From: Streptomyces sp. V3I8
Lineage (GTDB): Bacteria; Actinomycetota; Actinomycetes; Streptomycetales; Streptomycetaceae
Reading direction: 5' to 3'
Assembly (NCBI RefSeq): GCF_030817535.1
Contig: NZ_JAUSZL010000002.1
Span: 5,580,001-5,644,000 of the forward strand
Length of the DNA stretch: 64,000 bases
In this document: one piece after another, positions 10,455-19,061 of the stretch
Position numbering within the stretch: the stretch's first letter is position 1
Layout of the letters: each line of letters begins with the position of its first letter
Translations under genes and position numbers: made by a program
The notes under the pieces: generated by a model
The model's input: only the letters and a program-made list of their open reading frames with translations
Told to the model about the DNA's origin: nothing
Database searches by the model: none

Positions 10455-10632
10455 TCCGCGTCTGTTCCACCTGTTCGGTGCGTTCGAGTGAATTGCCAAA
10501 CGGTTCACATTACGTAGTTTCTTCGGACCTCCGTTTCTCGTTCACCACCCGAGGTCGTGCTGCGAGCCGTCCACAGTGCGCTCGCTCGGTTTCGGCCGTC
10601 ACAGGGGCATGACCGCAGAGAAGGGAAAGCAC

Positions 10633-10866
10633 GTGAATCACAAGAAGAGCGCAGCTGTCATCGCCGGAGCCATCATGGCGCTCGGAATGGCGGCCCCCGC
10701 CTTCGCCGACTCCGAGGCCCAGGGTGCCGCCGTGGGCTCCCCCGGCGTCCTCTCGGGCAACGTCGTCCAGGTTCCTGTTCACGTTCCCGTCAACGTGTGC
10801 GGCAACACGATCAACGTGATCGGCCTGCTGAACCCGGCGTTCGGCAACAAGTGCGTCAACGACTGA
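10633..10866 (+). CDS. chpD: Short chaplin, ChpD-like
   Basis: A 77-residue precursor. GTG 10633 was chosen for its GAAGGGAAAG ribosome site and because it gives a normal signal peptide (NHKKSAAVIAGAIMALG... ending AFA). The mature part is one chaplin domain: GSPGVLSGNVVQVPVHVPVN, two cysteines 19 residues apart, and the ending NPAFGNKCVND. Short chaplins self-assemble into surface-active amyloid that lets hyphae leave the aqueous layer. Its position between rdlA and the long chaplin supports ChpD. Confidence 0.92.
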   Translation: MNHKKSAAVIAGAIMALGMAAPAFADSEAQGAAVGSPGVLSGNVVQVPVHVPVNVCGNTINVIGLLNPAFGNKCVND

Positions 10867-10899
10867 CGTCGTAACGCACCAGCCGTACGGCTGAACCAG

Positions 10900-10939
10900 G
10901 CCGGCCTTGGACCGCTTTCCGGCGCCAAGGCCGGCTTTT
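10900..10939 (+). terminator. Terminator after the short chaplin
   Basis: Arms GCCGGCCTTGG (10900-10910) and its complement (10925-10935) are followed by TTTT. Confidence 0.75.
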
Positions 10940-10985
10940 CCCGCTTCTACGAGCAGAACTTCTACGAGCAGAAAGGACAAGGAGA

Positions 10986-11957
10986 TTGCGACAGACCCTG
11001 AGCAAGGGAATGGTCGCGGCCGCCGCCGCGACGAGCATCCTGTCCCTGTGCAGCTCCCAGGCCTTCGCCGACTCGGACGCGAGCGCGGTGGCGGCGGACT
11101 CGCCCGGCGTGCTGTCCGGCAACAGCGTGCAGGCCCCGCTGGATGTGCCCGTGAACGCGTGCGGCAACTCCGCGAACGCGGTCGCCGCCCTCAATCCGTC
11201 CTTCGGCAACTCCTGCGCCACCCCCACGGGCAAGCACCGGAAGCCGGACGCCCCCCGTCACGGAGCCACCTCCGGCCACGGCTCAAGCCATCACCACGCC
11301 CCCGGCACGGACCGCAGCCCCGGCCACGGTTCGGACCACGCCCACGGCTCCGGTCACGGTTCGGACCACGCCCACGGTTCGGACCACGGCTCCGGTGGTC
11401 ACGGCGGCCCCGGGCACGGCGGGCCGAACCCCCACCACGGCGGGCCTACCACCCCCCACCACGGCGGGCCGGGCCACCACCACACCGGCTCCGCCGCGCA
11501 CGGTGTCACGCACGGTTCGCCCGGCGTCGGCACGGGCAACGACGCCCAGACCCCGGTCGACGTGCCGGTCAACGCGTGCGGCAACACGATCGACGTGATC
11601 GGCCTGCTGAACCCCGTGTTCGGCAACGGGTGCGCCCAGCACAACGGTCCCAAGGGCCACGGCCACGACGACCCGCGCGGTCACGACGACGACGGTCCGA
11701 AGGGCTACGGCGACGACGAGGAGACGCCGCCGCCCGGGCCCCCGGCCACCCCGCCGGGACACCCGCCGACGGCCACCCCGCCGCCGCCGCCGGACGCGAC
11801 GCCCCCGCACACGCCCTCCAGGGGCGGGGGCCACCGGCCGGAGCTGGCCGACACCGGCAGCGACGGAATGCTCGGGGCCTCGGCGGCCGGCATGGGCCTG
11901 CTGCTCGGCGGAGCGATCCTGTACCGACGGAACCGAGCCGCGTCCCGTCAGTGGTGA
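10986..11957 (+). CDS. chpA: Long chaplin with two chaplin domains and a sortase signal
   Basis: A 323-residue long chaplin. Order: signal peptide (ending QAFA), first chaplin domain with SPGVLSGNSVQAPLDVPVNA, a histidine/glycine-rich linker (about residues 80-175), a second chaplin domain with CGNTIDVIGLLNPVFGNGC, a proline-rich stretch, then LADTG, a hydrophobic helix and a basic tail. LAxTG is the signal for Streptomyces class E sortases, so this protein should be covalently wall-bound and anchor short chaplins. The start is TTG 10986, about nine bases after GAAAGG; ATG 11010 is in frame but would cut the signal peptide. The paralogue name (ChpA rather than ChpB/C) rests on gene order. Confidence 0.9.
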   Translation: MRQTLSKGMVAAAAATSILSLCSSQAFADSDASAVAADSPGVLSGNSVQAPLDVPVNACGNSANAVAALNPSFGNSCATPTGKHRKPDAPRHGATSGHGSSHHHAPGTDRSPGHGSDHAHGSGHGSDHAHGSDHGSGGHGGPGHGGPNPHHGGPTTPHHGGPGHHHTGSAAHGVTHGSPGVGTGNDAQTPVDVPVNACGNTIDVIGLLNPVFGNGCAQHNGPKGHGHDDPRGHDDDGPKGYGDDEETPPPGPPATPPGHPPTATPPPPPDATPPHTPSRGGGHRPELADTGSDGMLGASAAGMGLLLGGAILYRRNRAASRQW

Positions 11958-12007
11958 CCCACCGGGTGCCGGACGCCACGCGCCCGGCACCCGACAGGCC
12001 CCGGCGG

Positions 12008-13267
12008 TCAGCGCCCCGCCGCCCCCAGCACCTCCTGCCTCTCCCGCGCCCCGGGCACGGACAGCGGGGCCGCTCCCGTACGGAGCCGGCGCCGCACCCC
12101 CCGTACGAGGGTCCGGGCCGTGAACGAGGCGCCGTGCACGAAGCGCATCGCCGGGCCGAAGGCCGACGCCGTGACCAGGCCGGCCAGGAACAGACCGGGC
12201 CGGGACGACTCGAACTCCCGGCCCACACAAGGTGATCCGTCCGGTGACACGGCGAGGTCCGCGCGTACGTCGGCCGGCAGCAGACCCAGGCGTTCCCGGG
12301 TCGGCCTGAACCCCGTGGCGGCGATGACGTGCCCGGTCTCCAGGGTCGCCGACCCGCCGGACCGGTCCAGCAGTTCCAGGCGTACGCCGCCCCCGGTCCC
12401 GTACGCCGCCGTGATCTCGTGGCCCAGCAGCAGGGGCACGGACGGTTCGACGCGGTCGCGGACCCACCAGGCGCCCGCGGGACCCAGTGCCGTCGTGGCG
12501 ATCCGGGCCCGGGTGGGTCCGGGGAGGCGGCGGAACGCGCCGGGGCGCTCGGCGTAGAACCAGTTGCGCCAGCCGGGGCCCAGGCCGCTGTGCGGGGCGC
12601 GTGCCGACTGCCACCACGGGCGCTCCCAGGGCGGCGGCACGTCGTTCCAGCTCAGCTGCGGGGCCCGGGCCACGACACGTACGCGGGTGCCCTGTTCGGC
12701 GAGCAGGGCCGCCGTCTCCAGCGCGGCCTGGCCGCCGCCGACCACGGTCACGTCCTTGCCGCGGAACCGGTCCAGGTCACCGTGGTGGCTGCTGTGCGAG
12801 GCGTACGCGGGGTCCAGCCCCCGCAGGGCGGCGGGGATCTCGGTGAAGGGCATGACGCCGACCGCCAGCGCGACCGTCCTCGCGCGGACGGTCTCCCCGT
12901 CCTCGGTGAGCGCCTCGAAACCGCCCGGGCAGGGGCGGACGCCGGCGATCATGCGCTCGTCCACCTCCGGGACCGAGTGCCGCGCGAACCACAGTCCGTA
13001 CGAGGCGAACACCTCGACCGGGACGGGCGCCCCGTGCCGGGCCTCCATCCCCCGCTCCGCGCAGTAGGCGGCCAGGCCCAGCCGGCCCTCCGGGTCCGAC
13101 AGGTCGGACGCCCACGGCTCGGACTTGAGGAACATGCCGCGGGGCATGTGGTCGCGCCAGGACGCCATGGGCCGGCCGAACACGCGCAGGCTCAGGCCGG
13201 CCGCCGCCGCGTGGGAGGCGATGGACAGTCCGTAGGGACCGGCTCCCACCACCAGCAGGTCGTACAT
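12008..13267 (-). CDS. FAD/NAD(P)-binding oxidoreductase
   Basis: A 419-residue flavoprotein of the lysine/ornithine N-monooxygenase-like superfamily. It opens with the FAD motif VVGAGPYGLS and has a second Rossmann motif VVGGGQAALETAALL near residue 165, then the ATGFRPT signature near residue 330. Its ATG shares a base with the stop of the ATP-grasp gene (TGATG), so the two are co-translated. A soluble redox or hydroxylating enzyme is likely. Substrate is unknown; the pairing suggests that one modifies an amino acid or small metabolite made or ligated by the other. Confidence 0.82.
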   Translation of the reverse strand: MYDLLVVGAGPYGLSIASHAAAAGLSLRVFGRPMASWRDHMPRGMFLKSEPWASDLSDPEGRLGLAAYCAERGMEARHGAPVPVEVFASYGLWFARHSVPEVDERMIAGVRPCPGGFEALTEDGETVRARTVALAVGVMPFTEIPAALRGLDPAYASHSSHHGDLDRFRGKDVTVVGGGQAALETAALLAEQGTRVRVVARAPQLSWNDVPPPWERPWWQSARAPHSGLGPGWRNWFYAERPGAFRRLPGPTRARIATTALGPAGAWWVRDRVEPSVPLLLGHEITAAYGTGGGVRLELLDRSGGSATLETGHVIAATGFRPTRERLGLLPADVRADLAVSPDGSPCVGREFESSRPGLFLAGLVTASAFGPAMRFVHGASFTARTLVRGVRRRLRTGAAPLSVPGARERQEVLGAAGR

Positions 13268-14577
13268 CAGTGACTGCTCGCTTTCTCGTCGTCGGACAGG
13301 GGATCGGACAGGGGAGGTGCGTCGAGGGGTGCGGCCGCCCGGTCGAGGGGTGCGGCCGGCCGCACGACCCGTGCGCCGGCGGCGGGCGCGGGGGCCGCCG
13401 GGCGTACCCGGTCCCGCAGGCGCCGGCCCGCGCGCAGGCCCACGTGGCGCGCCCACAGCGCCCACAGGGCGACACCGGGCGCGAGGTCGTCCCGGGCGTG
13501 CCAGGCCCGTTCGGTGCCGCCCCGGAAGACGGCCGCGAACGGCGCGTAGTTCTCCACCACGAACGTCCGGCCCGGGCGGGGCTCGGGCGCCGGCAGCGGA
13601 CGGTGGGTCAGGTCCAGGTGCTGTGCGCGCACCACGTCGAGCCCCGCTCCGTCGGCGAACAGCCGGAACTGCGCGCCGGGCCGCGGATTGAAGTCGAGCA
13701 GGTGGTACGCGCCGGTCGCGGCGTCGCGGCGGAAGTCCAGGTCGAGGATGCCGCGGTAACCGAGCACCGACACCAGCCGCTCGGCCAGCGCCTGCACGGC
13801 CGGGTCCGGCGTCCAGCGGCCCACCGCGGTCAGCCCCGCGCCGCGCGGCCAGGCCCGCTGCTTGCGCCCCGGGCCGCCGCCGCGCACCGCCCCGGTCCGG
13901 TCCGCGTACCCGTGGAAGAACCAGTCCCGGTCCCGCCCCGGCGGCAGGAACGCCTGGAGCAGCAGGCGGCTGCCCGCCTCCTCGGCGCGCCGGGCCAGGG
14001 CCCGCGCCTCCTGCGCGGAATTCAGCACCGTCGTGCTGCGCAGATCCGTCCCGGCGGGCAGCAGCCAGGGCCGGCTCCACTTCGCCACCACGGGCAGTCC
14101 CAGCCGGCGGACCGCCGCGGCCGCCTGCGCGGGGCCGTCCGGCATCAGCGTCGAGGGGTGCGCGATGCCCGCGGACGCGCACACGACGGCCAGCTCCGCC
14201 TTGTCCGCGACGCGCTCGGCGAGACCCGGGGGAGCGGGGGGCAGCAGGAAGCGGGGGGCCAGCTCGTCCCTGAGCCGGTCCACCGCGACGGCGCTCGCGT
14301 CATCCATTGGGATCAGTACGGCGGGCCGGGCCACCCGGGCCGCCACTCGGCGCAACGCCAGGGCGACGTCGGCGGGCGGGGCACCGGGGGCGGGCGGCGG
14401 ATGCATCCGGCGCACGAACCGGGAGGCGCGCACGGGACTGCCCGCGCAGTCGGCGACCAGGTGCACGTCGATTCCGGCCCGGCCGAGCGACCGTACGGCT
14501 CCGAGCGTGCCGTGGTGGAAGGGATTGCGGTCGATGCGCAGCAGTACGGCGGGGACGCGGATGTCGAAGGACGGCAT
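13267..14577 (-). CDS. ATP-grasp family ligase
   Basis: A 436-residue protein with a pre-ATP-grasp N-terminal domain (PAVLLRIDRNPFHHGTLGAV) and an ATP-grasp core. Typical features are LPVVAKWSRP as the nucleotide-binding lysine strand and LDLDFRRDA followed by LLDFNPRPG, carrying the metal-binding acidic and asparagine residues. Such enzymes form carboxylate-amine or carboxylate-thiol bonds through an acylphosphate. It is first in a two-gene operon with the flavoprotein and is divergent from the GH26 gene. Substrates are not recognisable; the proline/alanine-rich C-terminal tail is probably disordered. Confidence 0.82.
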   Translation of the reverse strand: MPSFDIRVPAVLLRIDRNPFHHGTLGAVRSLGRAGIDVHLVADCAGSPVRASRFVRRMHPPPAPGAPPADVALALRRVAARVARPAVLIPMDDASAVAVDRLRDELAPRFLLPPAPPGLAERVADKAELAVVCASAGIAHPSTLMPDGPAQAAAAVRRLGLPVVAKWSRPWLLPAGTDLRSTTVLNSAQEARALARRAEEAGSRLLLQAFLPPGRDRDWFFHGYADRTGAVRGGGPGRKQRAWPRGAGLTAVGRWTPDPAVQALAERLVSVLGYRGILDLDFRRDAATGAYHLLDFNPRPGAQFRLFADGAGLDVVRAQHLDLTHRPLPAPEPRPGRTFVVENYAPFAAVFRGGTERAWHARDDLAPGVALWALWARHVGLRAGRRLRDRVRPAAPAPAAGARVVRPAAPLDRAAAPLDAPPLSDPLSDDEKASSH

Positions 14578-14721
14578 GAACGTGGTTCCTCGAGGTCTGT
14601 TCGAATGTCTCACCCGTGCGGGTGATCGGGCATTTCCCCGGCGCGCGGACTCGGTTGGCGCAGTTCCCATTCATATGACTGAGTGTCAGTGGACGGTGGA
14701 AACGAAGCGCGAGGAGTGGAC

Positions 14722-16059
14722 ATGGCCCCACTGCAACGGACCCGAACCAGACGGCCGGCCCGTGTCGCCGCCGTACTCGCCGCCGGACTCCTCGCCTCGG
14801 CCGCGCTCGCGTCCGGGACGGGGTTCGCCACGGGCGGGCGGGCGGCCGAACCCCCGGTCCCGTCCACCGCGCCGACCGGTGTCGTGGCGCCGATGACGCC
14901 GCTCCAGCCGTCGGGGGCCGCGGCGGCCGGCGACCGGCCCGCGTCGCCGAAGAGCTCCGGGAGCCCCGGAAGCCCCGGAAGCCCCGAGAGCCCCGAGAGT
15001 CCGGAGAGCCCCGAGAGTCCGGCCTTCGGCGCCTACCTGGACTACGGGCCCCGCGGCGTGGCCCGGATCGCCGAGCTCAGCCACTGGCTGGGCGGGGCCG
15101 AACTGCGCGTGGCGCACACGTACCTGCCGGGCGACCGCTGGAGCAACATCGAGGGCCTGCCCGGATTCCTCGACGCCTGGGCGGACTGGCGGCGGGAGGA
15201 GGCCGACCGGCTCTTCGTCCTCAACGTCCCCATGCTGGAGCGCAACGAGGAGGGCGTCTCCGACTCCGAGGTCCGCGGCCTGCTGCGACGGGGCGCGGCC
15301 GGAGAGTACGACCACCACTTCCGCACGCTGGCCGAGCGGCTCGTCGAGCTGGAGGTGCCCGACACCGTCATCGTGCTCGGCTGGGAGATGAACGGCATCA
15401 CGTACACCCATCGCTGCGGACCGGACCCGGAGGCCTGGAAGAAGTACTGGGACAGGATCGTCACCACCATGCGGGCGGTGCCGGGCCAGAAGTTCCGGTT
15501 CGACTTCACGCCGAACCGCGGCCGGGACGCCGTTGCCTGGACCCGGTGCTACCCGGGCGACGAGACGGTCGACATCATCGGCATGGACTCCTACGACCAG
15601 CCGCGCGGACAGTCGTTCGACGAGGCGGTGGCGGAGCCCTACGGGCTGCAACAGCACGTCGATTTCGCGAAGGAGCACGGCAAGCCGATCTCCTATCCTG
15701 AATGGGGACTCTTCAGGAACGGCGACAACGCGACCTACATGAAGCGCATGCTCGCCTGGCTGGACGAGCACAAACCGTTGTACAACACGCTCACCGACTA
15801 CTGCCCGCACGGCGTGTGGCAGTGCGACGACAACCCGCGGGCCTCCGAGATCTACCGCAAGGCGCTCTTCGGCCGGACCGACGGGACGGCACCCAGGCCC
15901 ACCGATCCCACGCCAAGGCCGACCGACCCCACGCCAAGGCCGACCGACCCGCCGGCGCGGCCGTCGGACTGCTCACCGGTCGAGCTGGGCGACTGGGTGG
16001 AGTACTGGCTCGGCGGCAAGCTCTGTCTGCGCTTCGACTGGTGGTCGCGCAACCGCTGA
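14722..16059 (+). CDS. Secreted GH26-like glycoside hydrolase
   Basis: A 445-residue protein. The ATG at 14722 was chosen for the GAGGAG site and because it starts an arginine-rich signal peptide. A low-complexity SPGSPESPE segment (about residues 80-97) precedes a catalytic domain with the GH26-like acid/base motif GWEMNG and nucleophile strand YPEWGLF. A PTPRPTDP linker and a short C-terminal segment with two cysteines follow. GH26 enzymes cut beta-mannans and related glucans. Facing an exopolysaccharide operon, it may trim or release that polymer; this is inference. Confidence 0.85.
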   Translation: MAPLQRTRTRRPARVAAVLAAGLLASAALASGTGFATGGRAAEPPVPSTAPTGVVAPMTPLQPSGAAAAGDRPASPKSSGSPGSPGSPESPESPESPESPAFGAYLDYGPRGVARIAELSHWLGGAELRVAHTYLPGDRWSNIEGLPGFLDAWADWRREEADRLFVLNVPMLERNEEGVSDSEVRGLLRRGAAGEYDHHFRTLAERLVELEVPDTVIVLGWEMNGITYTHRCGPDPEAWKKYWDRIVTTMRAVPGQKFRFDFTPNRGRDAVAWTRCYPGDETVDIIGMDSYDQPRGQSFDEAVAEPYGLQQHVDFAKEHGKPISYPEWGLFRNGDNATYMKRMLAWLDEHKPLYNTLTDYCPHGVWQCDDNPRASEIYRKALFGRTDGTAPRPTDPTPRPTDPTPRPTDPPARPSDCSPVELGDWVEYWLGGKLCLRFDWWSRNR

Positions 16060-16081
16060 CCGCGAGGTGGCGGCGGGCCGG

Positions 16082-17275
16082 TCACGGCCTGCCGCCACCT
16101 CGTTCCCGTCGGCCGAGGAACCGGTCGAGCAGCTTCTTGCCCCCGCTGCGCGCGGCCACGTCGCAGACGGTGGCGGACATCAGCGGCGCCGTCCGCCGCC
16201 GGGCCAGCAGGAAGCGCTGGTTGACGACGGGCTGCGGACGCCAGTGGTGCTTGTAGGGCTCGTTGCCCCGCAGCAGGCTCAGCACCCGGCGCCCGCCGCC
16301 GCCCGCTCCGCTGCCGCCGCCCGCTCCGTCGTCGCCGCCCGGCGCGGTGTGCTGGGCGCAGGCGTGCAGCAGCATCGTCGCCACGTCCGCCTTGCGCTCG
16401 CGCAGCCGCGGATGCGCGCCGTAGAGGTAGCCGCCCGTGAACCGCTCCGACAGCAGCGTCAGGTCCACCGCCACCACGGCGCCGTCGAGGCGGAACTCGG
16501 TCACCACCGCGTCGCCGGCGCGGACCATCGGCCCCACCGAACGGATCAGGTGTTCGGCGAAGCGATCCTGCAGGTGCTCGGCGGTCACCTTGCGGCCCTG
16601 CCACTGGAGCCGGTGCAGTTCCAGGAGCCGGCGCAGTGCCGCGTCCACCTCGTCCGGGCGCACGGCACGCCGTTCGACGCCCAGCGAGGCCAGTTTGCGC
16701 AGCTTGGCGCGGACCCGCTGCTGCGCCTTGGCCGTCGCGAGCCGTCCGATCAGGTCGTCCATCGGCACGGCGGGGAGCTCCAGGCACAGCGAGTCCGGCA
16801 CCTGCCGGCGGGGCCCGCGCCAGCGCGCGTACACCCGTTCGACCGCACCGCCGGGCCGCACCTCACGGAAGTCGATCAGCGCGGTGCGCGCGGCGGCGGC
16901 CAGCCCGTCGGCCAGGGCTGCGGCGGCCCGGTCGCCGCGCTCGCCGTCCTCGATCAGCACGTCCCCGAAGTCGGAGATCGCCCCGCCCAGCGGTACGAGG
17001 ACCGGCCACGGCTGCCGTACGAGCATCAGCGGCGCGGCGGCCACCAGGTCACCGCCGTCGTGGACCAGCACCAGCCGGAGCCGGCCGGGCGTGCCGTACG
17101 AGAGCCACCACGAGTGCAGCCACGCATGGGTCTGGAACGGGGTCGCCGTGCCGCACCGCCGGTACAGCGCCCCCCACTCCCCGGCCAGTCGCCCGAACTC
17201 CCCTTCGTCCGTGCACAGTTCCGTACGCAGCTCCGGCTGCGTGCGGGGTTCCGTGCGCAGGGCGGCGGCTCTCAC
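16082..17275 (-). CDS. GNAT/CelD-like acyltransferase of the exopolysaccharide operon
   Basis: A 397-residue protein with the CelD/BcsL-type GNAT fold: TPFQTHAWLHSWW near the N-terminus, a central FRLDGAVVAVDLTLL sheet and a C-terminal LRGNEPYKHHW motif. Members acylate sugars or transfer aminoacyl groups during polysaccharide assembly. GTG 17275 overlaps the upstream stop by four bases. It is the last gene of the coupled operon that starts at 25802. A glycine-rich insert (about residues 320-340) is probably a loop. Confidence 0.8.
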   Translation of the reverse strand: MRAAALRTEPRTQPELRTELCTDEGEFGRLAGEWGALYRRCGTATPFQTHAWLHSWWLSYGTPGRLRLVLVHDGGDLVAAAPLMLVRQPWPVLVPLGGAISDFGDVLIEDGERGDRAAAALADGLAAAARTALIDFREVRPGGAVERVYARWRGPRRQVPDSLCLELPAVPMDDLIGRLATAKAQQRVRAKLRKLASLGVERRAVRPDEVDAALRRLLELHRLQWQGRKVTAEHLQDRFAEHLIRSVGPMVRAGDAVVTEFRLDGAVVAVDLTLLSERFTGGYLYGAHPRLRERKADVATMLLHACAQHTAPGGDDGAGGGSGAGGGGRRVLSLLRGNEPYKHHWRPQPVVNQRFLLARRRTAPLMSATVCDVAARSGGKKLLDRFLGRRERGGGRP

Positions 17276-17928
17276 AGCTGTCCGTGGACGTCGACGGCGG
17301 TGGCGGGGCCCGGCACCGAGGCGGCGGCCGGGGCCTGCGCGGCCCGGCGCGGCCGGACCAGCAGCGCGAGCCCGCCGAGCAGCCCGCCGGCGCTCGCCCC
17401 GACGAGACCGGTCACGCCCGCCGAGAGGGAGGAGGCCTCGGTGGGCTCGATCGCGCGGGAGAACTGCAGCAGCTCCACGTGCGTGCTGTCCTCGGTGTCG
17501 TTCGCGTGCCGGGTCAGCGAGCGCGACACGGCGTTGGCGATGTCGGCGGCGAGGTCGGGGCGTTCGGAGGTGGCGGTCACGGCGACCATCGGCGCGTCCG
17601 GTGAGGTCGCCGCCCGCACGCTCTCGCGCAGGGTCGACACCGGCACGCCCGCCCACACCTGGGCGTCGCCGAGCACCGCGAGCTGGGTGGCGACCCGCCC
17701 GTACGCCTGCGCGAAGCCGAGCGCCGCCGCCGGGTCCGACTTCTTGGTGGGGACGGCGACGACGTAGCTCGTCGCGCTGTACTGCGGGGTCCTCAGGCCG
17801 CCGTACGCGCCGCCGAGGACGCCCCCGAGGAGGACGCCGGCGGCGAGCAGGGACCACGGAGGCAGCGCCCTGGCACGGGCGAGTGCCGTTCCCGGCCGCC
17901 CGGTCGAACGGTGCAGGTTGTCGCTCAT
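17272..17928 (-). CDS. Wzz-like chain-length determinant protein
   Basis: A 218-residue membrane protein with two transmembrane helices (about 25-45 and 165-190) around an extracytoplasmic domain containing TPQYSATSYVVAVPT, the Wzz/KpsE/CapA-type layout. It lacks a C-terminal tyrosine kinase domain. The family sets chain length in polymerase-dependent polysaccharide export. It overlaps the genes on both sides by four bases. Confidence 0.8.
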   Translation of the reverse strand: MSDNLHRSTGRPGTALARARALPPWSLLAAGVLLGGVLGGAYGGLRTPQYSATSYVVAVPTKKSDPAAALGFAQAYGRVATQLAVLGDAQVWAGVPVSTLRESVRAATSPDAPMVAVTATSERPDLAADIANAVSRSLTRHANDTEDSTHVELLQFSRAIEPTEASSLSAGVTGLVGASAGGLLGGLALLVRPRRAAQAPAAASVPGPATAVDVHGQL

Positions 17929-19061
17929 GTGGAACTCACTCCCAGGGTTGCGGCCGTGTAGATGTCCATCAGCCGGTCGGCGCTGCGGGCGATGCCGTAG
18001 TGGTGGGCGGCGTCCGGTGCCGAGCGCGGCCCGGGGCCCTGCGCGCGGGCCTGCCGCAGGGCCCGTACGAAGGAGTCCGCGCCGCCCTGCACCCGCCGGG
18101 CGGCCGGCGCCGCCTCGCGGGGCAGGTCCTCGACGGCCGGGCAGGAGACGTAGAGCACGGGCAGGCCCGCCGCCAGGGCCTCCACGACGGCGAGTCCGAA
18201 GGCCTCCTCGGCGCAGGGCGAGGCGAGGACGTCCATGGCTGCCAGCAGCGACGGCAGGTCGAGGCCGTCGCGGGCGCTCGGCCCGGCAGGACCGTTGGGG
18301 CGCTCACCGGTGAACAGCACCCGGTCGGCGACCCCCCTGTGCCGCGCGGCGCGCCGCAGCACGCTCTCCTGCGGACCGCCGCCGACCAGCAGCAGCCGGA
18401 CGTCGTCGGGCAGGTCGGCCAGCGCCCGGACGAGCACCTCGAACCGCTTGCCGGCCGTCAGGCGTCCGACACCCCCGACGACGTACGCCTCCTGCGGCAG
18501 CCCGAGCCGCCGCCGGACGCTCTCGCGCCGGCCGGGGTCGAAGCGGAAACCGGCCACGTCGATGCCGTTCGGCACGACCTCGATGCGCGGTCCCGGCACA
18601 CCCCAGTGGCGCAGCCGCTCGGCGACCGTGGGGGAGACGGCGACCGTCGTGCGGCCGAGGCGCTCGCTGGCCAGGTAGAGCGCGCGGACGCCGGAGGTGA
18701 GCCGGCGGCCCTCCATCTGCGAGTCGCCGAGCGAGTGCTCGGTGGCCACGACGGCCCGTACCCCGGCGAGCCGCGCGGCGGCCCTGCCGTACACGCACGC
18801 CCGGTAGAGGTGCGTGTGGACGAGGTCGTACCCGCCGTCCCGGATCAGGCGGACGAGCCGGGGGAGCGCCGCCAGGTCGCGGTTGCCGCGCATGCCGAGG
18901 TGGGTGACGCGCACGCCGTCCTCGGTGAGGCCCTCGGCGACCGCGCCCGGGTTGGTGAGCGTCACCACGTCGCAGTCGACGGGCAGGTTCCGCACCAGCA
19001 GGCGCAGTTGCTGCTCGGCCCCGCCGACACCGAGCCCGGTGATGACGTGCAGGGCCCTCAC
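17925..19061 (-). CDS. Glycosyltransferase family 4
   Basis: A 378-residue GT-B enzyme. The N-terminal domain opens with the acceptor-side motif ITGLGVGGAEQQL. The C-terminal domain carries VPNGIDVAGF and GVGRLTAGKRF, and the nucleotide-sugar EX7E region lies in SPCAEEAFGLAVVEALAAG. The GTG at 19061 overlaps the deacetylase stop (GTGA). It should add a sugar from an NDP donor to the lipid-linked repeat unit on the cytoplasmic side. Confidence 0.88.
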   Translation of the reverse strand: MRALHVITGLGVGGAEQQLRLLVRNLPVDCDVVTLTNPGAVAEGLTEDGVRVTHLGMRGNRDLAALPRLVRLIRDGGYDLVHTHLYRACVYGRAAARLAGVRAVVATEHSLGDSQMEGRRLTSGVRALYLASERLGRTTVAVSPTVAERLRHWGVPGPRIEVVPNGIDVAGFRFDPGRRESVRRRLGLPQEAYVVGGVGRLTAGKRFEVLVRALADLPDDVRLLLVGGGPQESVLRRAARHRGVADRVLFTGERPNGPAGPSARDGLDLPSLLAAMDVLASPCAEEAFGLAVVEALAAGLPVLYVSCPAVEDLPREAAPAARRVQGGADSFVRALRQARAQGPGPRSAPDAAHHYGIARSADRLMDIYTAATLGVSST

